A DNA stretch of 64,000 bases from Dellaglioa algida DSM 15638 (GCF_001434695.1 NZ_AZDI01000006.1:1-64000); one strand, 5' to 3'. Positions 1 through 9,679 are shown, counted from the stretch's first letter. Translations and numbers: made by a program. The notes: generated by a model from the letters alone, not told the origin.

Positions 1-628
1 GGCGATAAAAGGATATAAATTCAAAGAAATGTTAGAAGAAAGTGCCCCAACTATAGGAAAGTATACAAATGAGAATCAGATTATCACTTATGTATATGTA
101 GAAAATATGAAACCTATTGTAAATGGCGTGGTAACGGTAAAATACGTTGACGAAAATGGTAAAGCGCTTCGGGCGGATACATTAATGACCGGGCCAGTTG
201 GATCATCGTATTTAGCGAACAGAGAAGAAATAAAAGGATACACATTTAAAGAGATTAAGAACGGAAGTGCCGAAACGGGTGGAACGTATGCGAATAATAA
301 CCTTATCGTGATTTACGTTTATAAAAAAGATCTCGTGAACGAAGTAACAAAACCAGAAGTTATCAAACCGGAAGTAATTAAACCAATAAATGATCAGTTA
401 AAGGTAACCGAAAAAACAAGTAAAAACATAAAGGAAATGGGGAAAACAGAAAATAAAAATAAGAAAAAGGATATAAATTCGATGCAACCAAAAAAATTAC
501 AGAAGGATAAAAAACAATTGCCGCAAACAGATGAAAAAGCTAACTCCGTTCTGATTATGGTGATTGGTGGTTTATTAGCGGGATTATCATTGGTAGGTAT
601 TTTTATCAAAAAACGTATTAAAAAATAA
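1..628 (+). CDS. MucBP-repeat LPXTG surface protein, C-terminal part (5' end outside window)
   Basis: The reading frame is open from base 2, so the start lies upstream of the window; the ATG at 29 is internal. Two MucBP-type repeats are visible. The first is cut by the window edge and ends around ITYVYV. The second starts at VVTVKYVDENGKAL and ends at VIYVYKK. A Lys/Asn-rich spacer follows, then LPQTDE, a hydrophobic segment and a basic KKRIKK tail, which is the classic sortase sorting signal. The protein should be covalently anchored to peptidoglycan and may bind mucin or glycans. The repeats (IKGYxFKE type) differ from those of the giant adhesin at 33.5-39.6 kb, so this is a separate subtype. 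Family assignment is firm; ligand is unknown. Confidence 0.9.
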   Translation, partial: AIKGYKFKEMLEESAPTIGKYTNENQIITYVYVENMKPIVNGVVTVKYVDENGKALRADTLMTGPVGSSYLANREEIKGYTFKEIKNGSAETGGTYANNNLIVIYVYKKDLVNEVTKPEVIKPEVIKPINDQLKVTEKTSKNIKEMGKTENKNKKKDINSMQPKKLQKDKKQLPQTDEKANSVLIMVIGGLLAGLSLVGIFIKKRIKK

Positions 629-633
629 ACAAG

Positions 634-686
634 CATAACAAATAAAAGGAGGGACCCGTCGGAGGACCCTCCTTTTATTTGTTATG
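634..686 (+). terminator. Rho-independent terminator of the MucBP gene
   Basis: A perfect 20-bp stem (634-653 with 667-686) and a 13-nt loop begin six bases after the stop codon. The descending arm contains CCTTTTATTTG. Confidence 0.85.
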
Positions 687-722
687 GGAAATTGAATTAA
701 CTGATAACCGTGATAAATAGAC

Positions 723-764
723 AAATAAAGACCTAACGACAATAGTGTCATTAAGTCTTTATTT
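723..764. terminator. Bidirectional terminator between convergent genes
   Basis: AAATAAAGAC at 723 pairs with GTCTTTATTT ending at 764, and an inner GACA/TGTC stem caps the hairpin. It sits two bases past the stop of the minus-strand permease and can also act as a second stop for transcripts from the left. Confidence 0.75.
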
Positions 765-765
765 A

Positions 766-2100
766 CTATAAATTTTTATTTTTATGTGATTCATATAAAT
801 AAACGGGTATGCCAATTGCCACAATTGTGAAAGAGATAAGAACTCCTATAAGGTCCGATTGGACTTCACTAACTAAGACAAATGCTGCGCCCAAAATGGC
901 TACAATGGGCGTAAATGGATATAACGGAACTGAAAAAACACGTTTCAAATGTGATTCTTTATTCCGACGACGTAAGATGAAGACGCCGATAAAAGTCATA
1001 ACGTAAAAACAATAAACTGTAAAAATACATATTTCAGATAAGCGATCTGCGTCAAAGAATAAAATCATAATGGCAGCAATACTTAATGCGACACATGTAG
1101 CGACAACAGGTGAATGTGATTTTGGATGTAAATAGGAAAGTTGTTTATGGAAAGAGAGTTGTTTGTTTTTACCCATTGCCCACATTATCCGAGGGAACGT
1201 CATAATTTTTCCGTTCATACAACCCAGAATAGAAATAATTACACCAATATTCATGATCTTGCCACCAATTTCGCCGAAAGCAATCTTAGCAAATTGTGGT
1301 GTTGCGTTCTCACCTAACTGATGAATTTGATCTGCGGGTACGACACGCATAATACTGAATGAAACCAGAACGTAAATGAAAAGAACAAGTGAGATTCCTA
1401 AAACAATTGCCCTGGGTAATGTCTTTTTAGGATTTTTTATTTCATCTCCCATATTGGCAATTAGAATCCAACCATCATAAGCAAATAATGTGGCAAGAAT
1501 ACCAACTCCAAAATTACTTGTAGAGTGACTGACAGTTGAAACTGACTGACCGAGCGCATTTGCGTCTCCGAAAAACAGCCCAAAGATAATAATTGCGGCA
1601 ATTGGAAATAATTTACAGATGGTCGTTATGATTTGAAATGACGCACCATAACGATTAGATAACATATTAAGTGCCCCGATAGAAACAACAGCAACCAACG
1701 CAATAAGATGTGAATACCCAGCCGGAATACCAAAGAAATCTACGATTAAAATGGCAAGATAGGCACCGAGAGCAGCAATCATGGCAGGTCCATAAACGAT
1801 AACTTGCATCCAACCGGCTAGAAATCCCCAGATTTTTCCGTAAATCTTTTCCATGTAGATATATAAGCCACCAGTTTGCGGGATTTGAGATCCAATTTCG
1901 GCAACAGTTAATCCGGCGGTTAAGGTTATAATGCCACCACATAGCCATGCAAGCAAGGCATTTGTAGTAGATCCGGTATAGTCGAGTACCGATGCTTGCT
2001 TAAAAAAGATACCGGAACCGATAACCGTTCCAATGACGATTGATAGTGCTGACCACAGACCTAACGATCTGTTAAGTTCAACTGCTGGTTTTTTTTCCAA
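766..2100 (-). CDS. APC-superfamily amino acid permease, SteT/LAT-like
   Basis: 444 residues, about 12 membrane segments, in the usual length range for APC transporters. The N-terminus has the substrate-binding motif of TM1 (IGTVIGSGIFF, residues 22-32), followed by AEIGSQIPQTGGLYIY, both typical of LAT-type exchangers such as the serine/threonine exchanger SteT. It should exchange or import neutral amino acids across the cytoplasmic membrane. AGGAGG lies nine bases before the ATG. It is a single-gene unit, convergent with the MucBP gene. The family is clear; the exact substrate cannot be read from sequence. Confidence 0.85.
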   Translation of the reverse strand: MEKKPAVELNRSLGLWSALSIVIGTVIGSGIFFKQASVLDYTGSTTNALLAWLCGGIITLTAGLTVAEIGSQIPQTGGLYIYMEKIYGKIWGFLAGWMQVIVYGPAMIAALGAYLAILIVDFFGIPAGYSHLIALVAVVSIGALNMLSNRYGASFQIITTICKLFPIAAIIIFGLFFGDANALGQSVSTVSHSTSNFGVGILATLFAYDGWILIANMGDEIKNPKKTLPRAIVLGISLVLFIYVLVSFSIMRVVPADQIHQLGENATPQFAKIAFGEIGGKIMNIGVIISILGCMNGKIMTFPRIMWAMGKNKQLSFHKQLSYLHPKSHSPVVATCVALSIAAIMILFFDADRLSEICIFTVYCFYVMTFIGVFILRRRNKESHLKRVFSVPLYPFTPIVAILGAAFVLVSEVQSDLIGVLISFTIVAIGIPVYLYESHKNKNL

Positions 2101-2191
2101 AATTGAATCCTCCTTTTTCTAAAATGAATATTAGAAGTTTAGCATAACGGTGGGGGTGACGCAATTAATCTGACAATACTGTCACATCAAA

Positions 2192-2239
2192 AAAAGAGTA
2201 ACCCAATCAGTAAGAAATACTTGATTGAGTTACTCTTTT
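2192..2239 (-). terminator. Terminator of hflX
   Basis: AAAAGAGTAAC and TGATTGAGTTACTCTTTT form a long stem with a loop around GTAAGAAATAC. On the minus strand it lies about ten bases after the hflX stop and ends in a T-run. Confidence 0.85.
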
Positions 2240-2249
2240 AATCATTAGA

Positions 2250-3524
2250 TTAGACGATATATTCTTGTACTTGATTAGCAATGATCTTTGGAGCATCGAT
2301 TTTTAATTTTGTACCTGATTCTTCATAAGTTGTTTCTAAAATGGTTGCTTTCTCATTAATTAAATCAACCAGCTGACCTTTATCAAATGGAATTAAAACG
2401 GTCATGATTTCGTTATCTTTAAAGACATTCTTTTTAATGATATCAACCAATTGGTTAAGTGACGCTTCATCGCGAGCACTATAAGTGAACTTATCATCAG
2501 AAAATGTAGGATAAGCAATATCTGCTAAGTCGGCTTTATTGTAGGCATAAATCATCGGAATATTTTCAACGCCAATGGCCTTCAATGTTTCTTCAGTCGT
2601 TTGAATCATCTCTTCAGCATGTTTATCGGCAACATCAATTACTTGAATTAACAGGTCAGCCTGGGCAGCTTCAGCTAAGGTTGTGCGGAAGGCTTTAACC
2701 AATTGATGAGGTAACTTGCTAACGAATCCAACGGTATCACTCAATAGAATTTGCTTCTTATCTTCAAATTGAATATTTCGAACACTTGTATCTAATGTAG
2801 CAAATAACATATTCTTTTCGAAAACCTGTTTGTCTTCATCCTGTCCGATTAGACGAAGCAATCCATTCATTGTTGTTGATTTACCCGAGTTAGTATACCC
2901 AACTAAGGCAACGGTAGGAATACCAGATTTATCACGTTGTTTACGTCTGGTTGATTCTTCTTTGTCCATTTCAGCTAGATCTTTTTTAATATGAGTGATT
3001 CGATTCTCGATAACACGACGATCCAATTCAATTTTTGTTTCACCGGCACCACGGTTAGCGAGGCCAGCACCACCAGATTGTTGGTCCAATTTAGCTTGCA
3101 TACCTCTTAGACGAGGTAATTGGTATTGAAGTTGAGCCATTTGAACTTGGAGTTTAGCTTCGCGAGACTGGGCTCTAGAAGCAAAAATAGCCAGGATTAG
3201 TCCCGTACGATCCATGACCTCCATGCCTGATGCGGCTTCAAGGTTACGAATTTGAGTTGGTGATAATTCATCATTAACGACTAAAATTTTAACGCCTTGT
3301 GCTTCACTCTCAGTTTTGAACTCCTCTGCCTTACCTTTACCAAAGTAAAGGGCGGCAGTAGGGCGATCTAACTTTTGGCGAATGTCTTCAACTGCATGCA
3401 TGTTATTTGCTTCAACCAATGCAGCTAATTCGGACATTGTGTAATCTAAATTTTCACGTTGTTTTTCAATACCGGCAATAAAAACATCAATAACTGGTAT
3501 TTCTGTAGAATATGTTTCTTTCAT
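2250..3524 (-). CDS. hflX: Ribosome-associated GTPase HflX
   Basis: 424 residues from the ATG at 3524, chosen because GAGGAGG lies six bases upstream; an in-frame extension to 3602 has no ribosome binding site. HflX is a GTP-binding factor that splits stalled or stress-hibernating 70S ribosomes. The N-terminal HflX domain (TGLILAIFASRAQSREAKLQVQ and LRGMQ...GETKIELDRR) is followed by a G domain with G1 GYTNSGKST, G3 DTVGF and G4 NKAD. The size and the order of domains match the family. It is monocistronic with its own terminator. An extended -10 promoter is visible upstream at 3559-3567. Confidence 0.95.
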   Translation of the reverse strand: MKETYSTEIPVIDVFIAGIEKQRENLDYTMSELAALVEANNMHAVEDIRQKLDRPTAALYFGKGKAEEFKTESEAQGVKILVVNDELSPTQIRNLEAASGMEVMDRTGLILAIFASRAQSREAKLQVQMAQLQYQLPRLRGMQAKLDQQSGGAGLANRGAGETKIELDRRVIENRITHIKKDLAEMDKEESTRRKQRDKSGIPTVALVGYTNSGKSTTMNGLLRLIGQDEDKQVFEKNMLFATLDTSVRNIQFEDKKQILLSDTVGFVSKLPHQLVKAFRTTLAEAAQADLLIQVIDVADKHAEEMIQTTEETLKAIGVENIPMIYAYNKADLADIAYPTFSDDKFTYSARDEASLNQLVDIIKKNVFKDNEIMTVLIPFDKGQLVDLINEKATILETTYEESGTKLKIDAPKIIANQVQEYIV

Positions 3525-3558
3525 GAGAACCTCCTCGTGGAACTTACTTAATAGGTTA

Positions 3559-3567
3559 AGTATAACA
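3559..3567 (-). promoter_or_regulatory. Extended -10 element for hflX
   Basis: Minus strand reads TGTTATACT, an extended -10 (TGnTATACT), 35 bases before the hflX ATG. No good -35 is present at the usual distance. Confidence 0.45.
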
Positions 3568-3612
3568 TTTATCAGGAAAAATATTCGAACATCAAAATGC
3601 AAGGGAGGAGAT

Positions 3613-3652
3613 AAATGAGAATTAACAACAAATAATGGCTAAATTCTCATTT
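3613..3652. repeat. Inverted repeat between hflX and oppA
   Basis: AAATGAGAATT (3613-3623) is the exact reverse complement of AATTCTCATTT (3642-3652), with 18 bases between. It could be an operator or a weak hairpin; its role is not clear. Confidence 0.5.
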
Positions 3653-3749
3653 TAATATTTGGTGATATCAATTTTAAATGAATTTTAACGAACGACAACG
3701 TCTATAAAACACAGTTTTAAACCACTTTATATTAAATTAGATTTTAATG

Positions 3750-3778
3750 TTGATTTTAATCTTATTTTAATGTAAGAT
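3750..3778 (+). promoter_or_regulatory. Promoter of oppA
   Basis: TTGATT, a 17-base spacer and TAAGAT, about 46 bases before the oppA ATG. The upstream 100 bases hold seven TTTTAA tracts, several 11-12 bases apart (see findings). Confidence 0.6.
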
Positions 3779-3823
3779 AAACTTACGTTAAGAAAAGGTA
3801 AATAAAAAAGGAGAGGTCATATT

Positions 3824-5467
3824 ATGAAGTTAAAGTCAGTGTTGAAATTAAGTGGTGTACTTGCATTGTCTGTCGTCGTATTGGCAGCATGTGGATCTAA
3901 GTCTTCATCATCGGATAGTAAAGAGCTAGCTGATAAACAAGTTATTAATTGGTCCGAGACAGCAGAATTACCATCGATGGATTTATCAACTGCAACAGAT
4001 ACAGTCAGTTTTAACATGTTGAATAATACAAATGAAGGTTTGTATAGCATCGGTAAAAATAGTAAAGTCTCAAATGCGCTCGCTACTAAAACAACAATCT
4101 CAAAAGATGGTATGACCTATACGTTTAATCTTCGCGATTCTAAGTGGAGTAACGGAGATGACGTAACGGCTCAAGACTTCGTTTATTCATGGCAACGGAC
4201 AGTGAACCCTAAAACGGCTTCACAATATGGGTACCTCTTCTCAGGAATTAAGAACTATGATGCTATTAGTACAGGGAAAATGGCGCCAACAACCTTAGGT
4301 GTTAAGGCAACCGACAAACATACATTAGTTGTGACATTGGATAAAAAAGTGCCATACTTTAAGTTATTAATGGGATTTCCGTCATTCTACCCACAAAATC
4401 AAAAATCGGTTGAAAAATTTGGTTCAAAATATGGAACACAAAGTAAATACATGGTTTACAATGGTCCATTTGTACTTGATGGTTGGACAGGAACGAACTT
4501 AAATTGGAAGCTAAAGAAAAACAACACTTACTGGGATAAGAAAGCAGTTAAGTTAACAGAAATGAACTTCCAAGTGTCTAAAGATAACACGACAAGCTAT
4601 AATCTATACCAAAGTAAAAAATTAGATATGACAAATTTATCGGCCGAACAGGCTAAAACATTAAACATGGATAAAGATTATATTACACGTAAACAAGCAT
4701 CAACATTCTACTTACAATATAATCAAAAGAATAAATTATTCCAAAACAAAAAAATTCGTCAAGCTATCTCATTAGTTATCAACAGAAAACAATTTGTGGA
4801 TAAGATACTAGGTGACGGTTCAACAGTTGCTTCAGGATTAGTTTCAACAGGACTTGCTTCAAATCCTAAGACAGGAACAGATTTCGCTAAAGAATCGGCA
4901 GTTAAGATGGCAGCAAGCACAGACGTTACGGAAGCTAAAAAATTATGGAAAGCCGGTTTGAAAGAAGTTGGCGTTTCAAAAGCTAGTTTCTCAATCATGA
5001 GTGAAGATACTGATAAGGCTAAGAAAACAAATGAATTTTTACAAAATGCAATTGAGGATAATTTGGATGGCGCGGACGTCACATTGATTAATATCCCATT
5101 CAAATCACGTTTAGCAAGATCAACTAGTGGTGATTTTGATATCGTTGTTACAGCGTGGGGAGCAGATTTCTCCGATCCAATCTCGTTCTTAGATTTGTTT
5201 ACTTCAGATAATTCGCAAAATGGTGGTAAGTGGAAGAACAGTGAATATGATGCATTAATTAAAGCATCAAAAACAACGGATGCAAGTAATCCAGACAAAC
5301 GTTGGGATGATTTAGTCAAAGCTGAAAAAATCTTGATGGAAGATCAAGGTATTTCACCACTTTACCAAATGTCTCAAGCACAATTACTGAGATCAACAGT
5401 TAAGGGTGTTATCTACAACGGCGCCGGCGTTAATTACAACTTTAAGGGTGCTTATGTTACTAAATAA
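3824..5467 (+). CDS. oppA: Oligopeptide ABC transporter, substrate-binding lipoprotein OppA
   Basis: 547 residues. A lipoprotein signal peptide ends at LAAC with Cys23 as the lipidation site, followed by a Ser-rich linker. The rest is an SBP family 5 (peptide-binding) fold, with SKWSNGDDVTAQDFVYSWQRTV and a C-terminal region around LYQMSQAQLLRS. It captures oligopeptides outside the cell and delivers them to OppBC. AGGAGAGG lies ten bases upstream of the ATG. First gene of oppABCDF; a hairpin between oppA and oppB probably lowers downstream transcription, giving an excess of binding protein. Confidence 0.95.
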   Translation: MKLKSVLKLSGVLALSVVVLAACGSKSSSSDSKELADKQVINWSETAELPSMDLSTATDTVSFNMLNNTNEGLYSIGKNSKVSNALATKTTISKDGMTYTFNLRDSKWSNGDDVTAQDFVYSWQRTVNPKTASQYGYLFSGIKNYDAISTGKMAPTTLGVKATDKHTLVVTLDKKVPYFKLLMGFPSFYPQNQKSVEKFGSKYGTQSKYMVYNGPFVLDGWTGTNLNWKLKKNNTYWDKKAVKLTEMNFQVSKDNTTSYNLYQSKKLDMTNLSAEQAKTLNMDKDYITRKQASTFYLQYNQKNKLFQNKKIRQAISLVINRKQFVDKILGDGSTVASGLVSTGLASNPKTGTDFAKESAVKMAASTDVTEAKKLWKAGLKEVGVSKASFSIMSEDTDKAKKTNEFLQNAIEDNLDGADVTLINIPFKSRLARSTSGDFDIVVTAWGADFSDPISFLDLFTSDNSQNGGKWKNSEYDALIKASKTTDASNPDKRWDDLVKAEKILMEDQGISPLYQMSQAQLLRSTVKGVIYNGAGVNYNFKGAYVTK

Positions 5468-5488
5468 ATAATCAACGTGGTAAAATTT

Positions 5489-5531
5489 AACAAGTGAGAA
5501 TTAACCGTAATGGTTAGTTCTGACTTGTTTT
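5489..5531 (+). terminator. Intra-operon hairpin between oppA and oppB
   Basis: An 18-base arm at 5489-5506 pairs with 5512-5529 (one mismatch, one G-T), loop GTAAT, followed by only TTTT. It looks like a partial terminator or an mRNA-stabilising hairpin for the oppA 3' end. Confidence 0.65.
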
Positions 5532-5567
5532 AATTACATAATAAAGCAAAAAGTGAGGGTCAGAATT

Positions 5568-6497
5568 ATGGGTAAATACCTAGTCAAACGAATTTTTTAT
5601 ATGTTACTGACGTTGTTTTTAGTTGCAACCATTACCTTCTTTTTAATGAAGTTAATGCCTGGATCACCGTATGCGAATCAACAAAAAATGACGCCTGAAC
5701 AATTACAAATCATGAATGAACAATACGGGTTGAATAAACCGGTCTGGCAACAATATCTCATTTATTTATTGGGATTAGTCAAGGGCGATTTAGGAACATC
5801 ATTCCAATACAGTAATCAACCGGTTTCGTACTTGATTTCAAGTCGAATTGGACCATCGGGACAGCTTGGACTCCAGGCAATCATCTTTGGGTTAGTTATC
5901 GGAATTGTGATTGGGGCTATTGGAGCTATCAACAAGAACACTTGGATTGATACATCTTCTACAATATTATCAATTTTAGGTATTTCAATTCCATCATTCG
6001 TATTAGCTGTTTTGTTGCAGTACTACGTTGGATTGAAGTTAGGTTGGTTACCGATTGCTGATTGGGGTGGATTTAGCTACACCATCTTACCAACAATAGC
6101 TCTGGGTGTCGGGCCGCTGGCAGAAACAGCCAGGTTCATTCGAACCGAAATGGTGGACGTCTTGAGCAGTGATTACATTGAGTTAGCTAAGGCTAAGGGA
6201 TTGACTAAGTTTGGTGTGGTATTCCATCATGCTTTACGTAATAGTTTGATTCCTTTAGTGACATTAATCGGCCCTTACACGGTTGCGTTAATGACTGGCT
6301 CAATGGTTGTTGAAAATATCTTTTCAATTCCCGGAATCGGTGAACAATTTGTTAAATCAATTTTAACAAATGATTTCCCAACAATTATGGGCGTTACAAT
6401 GTTATATTCAGCAGGTTTAGTTGTTGTTATCTTACTAACAGATATCATTTACGGTATTATTGATCCAAGAATTCGATTAACCGGAAGGAGAAATTAA
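5568..6497 (+). CDS. oppB: Oligopeptide ABC transporter permease OppB
   Basis: 309 residues from the ATG at 5568; the in-frame GTG at 5553 lies inside the ribosome binding region GTGAGGG and is not a likely start. Six membrane segments in the BPD_transp_1 fold. The EAA-type loop (YIELAKAKGLTKFGVVFHHALRNSLIPL) is the contact site for the ATPases. Together with OppC it forms the membrane channel. Two bases separate it from oppC, consistent with translational coupling. Length and N-terminal motif (MKLMPGSPY) match OppB/DppB. Confidence 0.93.
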   Translation: MGKYLVKRIFYMLLTLFLVATITFFLMKLMPGSPYANQQKMTPEQLQIMNEQYGLNKPVWQQYLIYLLGLVKGDLGTSFQYSNQPVSYLISSRIGPSGQLGLQAIIFGLVIGIVIGAIGAINKNTWIDTSSTILSILGISIPSFVLAVLLQYYVGLKLGWLPIADWGGFSYTILPTIALGVGPLAETARFIRTEMVDVLSSDYIELAKAKGLTKFGVVFHHALRNSLIPLVTLIGPYTVALMTGSMVVENIFSIPGIGEQFVKSILTNDFPTIMGVTMLYSAGLVVVILLTDIIYGIIDPRIRLTGRRN

Positions 6498-6499
6498 CG

Positions 6500-7525
6500 A
6501 TGGCAGATAAAATTGACCTACCAGTAGATGCATTTGAACCGTTAGACAAAAATAACACTATTGATAATGAAAAAATTGCTGCACCGTCGTTGACTTTCGT
6601 TCAGGATGCTTGGCGTCGTCTAAAGAAAAATAAAGGGGCATTTATCTCACTTTGGGTACTAGTTGCCATCTTTATTTTAGCTTTTGGTTCTCCAATTTTG
6701 GCACCGCATAGTGCGACGGAACAAAATGTTGAATATACTAACCTACCGCCTAAAATTCCTGGTGTTCCGATTGATGGATTAAATGGTAAATTAAAAACAT
6801 CATCGGGCGAGTGGTACGATGCGTACAAGCAAAATAGTATTCCAAAGGATAAGTACTTTATTTTAGGGACGGATGTTTTTGGCCGTGACTTATTATCAAG
6901 AATTATGTATGGAACTAAAATCTCCCTAATTGTGGCTTTAGTTGCCGCATTGGTTGATTTAGGCGTTGGGGTGGCATACGGGATTCTGTCCGGTTGGCGT
7001 GGTGGACACGTTGATACGGTCATGCAACGTATTATAGAAATTATCTCGTCTGTCCCTAACCTAGTTGTCATTGTCTTAATGTTACTTGTCTTCAAACCAG
7101 GTCTAACATCAATCATATTAGCGATTGCTGTAACTGGTTGGACAACTATGGCCCGGCTTGTTAGGGCACAAACATTAAAATTAAAGGATCAAGAATATAT
7201 TCTTGCGGCAAGAACATTAGGTGAATCACCCATGAAAATTGCGGTGAAACATCTTTTGCCTAACTTATCGAGTGTAATTATTATTCAAACCATGTTTACC
7301 ATTCCAAGTGCAATCTTCTTCGAAGCTTTCTTAAGTTTCATTGGAATCGGGATTAGTGCTCCTCAAGCTTCTTTAGGGTCATTGTTGAATGATGGACAAA
7401 AGAACTTTCAGTTCCTACCATACCAAATGTGGTATCCGGCGATTGTCCTATGTATCATCATGGTTGCCTTTAACCTATTGGGCGATGGACTCCGTGATGC
7501 TTTTGATCCAAAAACGAAAGAGTAG
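6500..7525 (+). CDS. oppC: Oligopeptide ABC transporter permease OppC
   Basis: 341 residues with an OppC N-terminal extension, first membrane segment near residues 48-70, and a periplasm-facing loop ending in the family motif FILGTDVFGRDLLSRIMYGTKISL. The EAA loop is YILAARTLGESPMKIAVKHLLPNL. Partner of OppB in the translocation pore. GGAAGGAG precedes the ATG by nine bases. Third gene of the operon, ten bases ahead of oppD. Confidence 0.93.
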   Translation: MADKIDLPVDAFEPLDKNNTIDNEKIAAPSLTFVQDAWRRLKKNKGAFISLWVLVAIFILAFGSPILAPHSATEQNVEYTNLPPKIPGVPIDGLNGKLKTSSGEWYDAYKQNSIPKDKYFILGTDVFGRDLLSRIMYGTKISLIVALVAALVDLGVGVAYGILSGWRGGHVDTVMQRIIEIISSVPNLVVIVLMLLVFKPGLTSIILAIAVTGWTTMARLVRAQTLKLKDQEYILAARTLGESPMKIAVKHLLPNLSSVIIIQTMFTIPSAIFFEAFLSFIGIGISAPQASLGSLLNDGQKNFQFLPYQMWYPAIVLCIIMVAFNLLGDGLRDAFDPKTKE

Positions 7526-7535
7526 GTGTTGAAAA

Positions 7536-8603
7536 ATGACAGAAAATATTTTAGAAGTTAATCATCTAGAAATTAATTTTCATACGTATGCCGGTGATGT
7601 TAAGGCCATACGTGATGTTAGTTTTCATCTGGCTAAAGGTGAGACCTTAGCAATCGTTGGCGAATCTGGCTCCGGTAAATCCGTTACAACAAAAAGTTTA
7701 ATGGGTTTATTAGCTAATAACGCAGAAGTGATGGGTGGCGAAATACTCTATCATGGCGAAGATTTACTTAAAAAGTCAGAGAAGCAAATGGAAGGTATTC
7801 GTGGTAAGGATATTGCGACGATTTTTCAAGATCCGATGACTTCTCTAGATCCTACGATGAGAATTGGGCGACAAATTGCTGAGCCATTAATGAAACACAA
7901 ACATTTCAAAAAAGAAAAAGCAATGGCGCAAGCTTTAGAAATCTTAAAATTAGTTGGAATTACGGATGCTGAAAGACGATTTAAAGATTATCCGCATCAG
8001 TTTTCTGGTGGCCAGCGTCAACGAATAGTGATTGCCATTTCATTAGTTTGTTATCCAGAAATTTTAATTGCAGATGAACCAACGACGGCTTTGGATGTGA
8101 CTATTCAAGCACAAATTCTGGAATTAATGAAAGAGTTACAATCAAAAATTGAAACGTCAATTATTTTTATTACCCATGATTTGGGTGTCGTTGCTGGTAT
8201 GGCTGATCGCGTCGCGGTTATGTATGCCGGTCGAATCATTGAATATGGAACGGTTGATGAAGTCTTTTATAATCCACAACATCCATATACTTGGGGATTA
8301 TTGAACTCAATGCCGACACTTGATAGTGAACATCTATACGCAATTCCAGGTACACCTCCTGATTTATTGGATCCACCAAAAGGGGATGCCTTCGCGGCTC
8401 GTAACGATTACGCCATGAAGATTGATACAGAACAACAACCGCCATTCTTTGATGTATCACCAACGCATGCAGCAGCTACGTGGTTATTGCATCCGGACGC
8501 ACCTAAGGTAACACCACCGGTTGAAATTCAAAGACGTTACAAGATTTTTTCGGAACAACAAGAAACAAAGATTAAAGCGAATCAAAATTTGGCAGAAGGC
8601 TAA
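7536..8603 (+). CDS. oppD: Oligopeptide ABC transporter ATP-binding protein OppD
   Basis: 355 residues. Walker [12 protein letters not shown] (about residues 44-54), Q-loop [12 protein letters not shown], signature FSGGQRQRI, Walker [13 protein letters not shown] and H-loop THDLG are all intact. The oligopeptide-type C-terminal extension ([15 protein letters not shown], then [13 protein letters not shown]) distinguishes it from general ABC ATPases. It hydrolyses ATP to power peptide uptake with OppF. The ribosome binding site is weak (AGGTGTTG), which fits coupling to the upstream gene. Confidence 0.93.
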   Translation: MTENILEVNHLEINFHTYAGDVKAIRDVSFHLAKGETLAIVGESGSGKSVTTKSLMGLLANNAEVMGGEILYHGEDLLKKSEKQMEGIRGKDIATIFQDPMTSLDPTMRIGRQIAEPLMKHKHFKKEKAMAQALEILKLVGITDAERRFKDYPHQFSGGQRQRIVIAISLVCYPEILIADEPTTALDVTIQAQILELMKELQSKIETSIIFITHDLGVVAGMADRVAVMYAGRIIEYGTVDEVFYNPQHPYTWGLLNSMPTLDSEHLYAIPGTPPDLLDPPKGDAFAARNDYAMKIDTEQQPPFFDVSPTHAAATWLLHPDAPKVTPPVEIQRRYKIFSEQQETKIKANQNLAEG

Positions 8604-8619
8604 GGAAGGGGAGTTAGAC

Positions 8620-9570
8620 ATGGTGGGACAAAAGAAAAATAAAATTTTAAAAGTACGTCATTTAAAACAGTATTTTAATGTCGGCAAACCGGACGAGGTG
8701 AAAGCCATTGATGACATTTCATTTGATATTTATGAAGGCGAGACCTTTGGCTTGGTGGGCGAGTCGGGGTCTGGTAAGACAACAACAGGACGTAGTATTA
8801 TCAATTTGTATGAACCAACGGATGGTAAAATTGATTTTGATGGCGTAGATATTCGTAAAATAAAATCAAAAAAAGATAAATTACAATTTCGACGTGATAT
8901 GCAAATGATTTTTCAAGATCCTTATGCATCACTCAATCCACGGATGAAAGTTAAAGATATTGTGGCCGAGGGAATTGATATTCATCATCTTGCTGCCAAC
9001 GATGAGGCCCGTGCAAAACGCGTCGAAGAATTATTGGAAACAGTTGGGCTTAATAAAGATCATTCAAGTCGTTACCCACATGAATTTTCAGGTGGACAAC
9101 GTCAACGAATCGGAATTGCTCGGGCATTAGCCGTTGAGCCTAAGTTTATTATTGCTGATGAACCTATCTCGGCTTTAGATGTCTCAATCCAAGCCCAGGT
9201 TGTCAATTTATTGAAAGAATTACAAATAAAAAATAAGTTAACTTATTTATTTATTGCACATGATTTATCAATGGTTAAATACATCAGTGATCGAATTGGT
9301 GTTATGCATTATGGTAAGTTGTTAGAAATTGCACCGGCTAATGAAATTTACACGCATCCCCTACATGATTACACGGCGAGTTTAATTTCGGCTGTTCCAG
9401 TTCCTGATCCTGAATTTGAACGTAATCGTGTTCAGGTCCCCTATGATGCATCAATAGAAGCTGATGGTAAACAACGAAGAATGGTTGAAATATCGCCAGA
9501 ACATTTTGTTTTAGCAAGTGAAGATGAGATTGCAATGTATGAAGAACGTGCTGCAAAGGCACTGTTATAA
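8620..9570 (+). CDS. oppF: Oligopeptide ABC transporter ATP-binding protein OppF
   Basis: 316 residues from the ATG at 8620, which has AAGGGGAG nine bases upstream; an in-frame TTG at 8521 inside oppD is not needed. Walker [12 protein letters not shown], signature [12 protein letters not shown], Walker [13 protein letters not shown] and the H-loop AHDLS are intact, with the oligo/dipeptide C-terminal motif [15 protein letters not shown]. Second ATPase of the importer and last gene of the operon, followed by a strong terminator. Confidence 0.93.
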   Translation: MVGQKKNKILKVRHLKQYFNVGKPDEVKAIDDISFDIYEGETFGLVGESGSGKTTTGRSIINLYEPTDGKIDFDGVDIRKIKSKKDKLQFRRDMQMIFQDPYASLNPRMKVKDIVAEGIDIHHLAANDEARAKRVEELLETVGLNKDHSSRYPHEFSGGQRQRIGIARALAVEPKFIIADEPISALDVSIQAQVVNLLKELQIKNKLTYLFIAHDLSMVKYISDRIGVMHYGKLLEIAPANEIYTHPLHDYTASLISAVPVPDPEFERNRVQVPYDASIEADGKQRRMVEISPEHFVLASEDEIAMYEERAAKALL

Positions 9571-9589
9571 GAAATGATAGGTTAGCTTA

Positions 9590-9628
9590 GGAAGGGCCTT
9601 TTCAAGAATTTTTGAAAAGGTCTTTTCT
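9590..9628 (+). terminator. Terminator of the opp operon
   Basis: A stem of about 15 bp with wobble pairs (GAAGGGCCTTTTCAA with TTGAAAAGGTCTTTT) starts 19 bases after the oppF stop and ends in TCTTTTCTT. Confidence 0.8.
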
Positions 9629-9679
9629 TGTGCCTTGGAAAAGGAGTAAACTAGTGTCTTAGTGATTAGTTTGGGAAAT

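Noticed and set aside
2250-3602. Longer hflX start at 3602
   Set aside because: Adds 26 hydrophobic residues not typical of HflX; GAGGAGG supports 3524.
3640-3780. CodY-box search upstream of oppA
   Set aside because: The AATTTTCWGAAAATT motif is not present; the TTTTAA tracts do not fit it.
4759-5319. 186-codon open frame opposite oppA
   Set aside because: Lies wholly within oppA on the other strand, no ribosome binding site, low-complexity Ser/Leu-rich translation; a shadow of the real gene.
6601-7116. 171-codon open frame opposite oppC
   Set aside because: Antisense shadow of a strongly supported permease gene.
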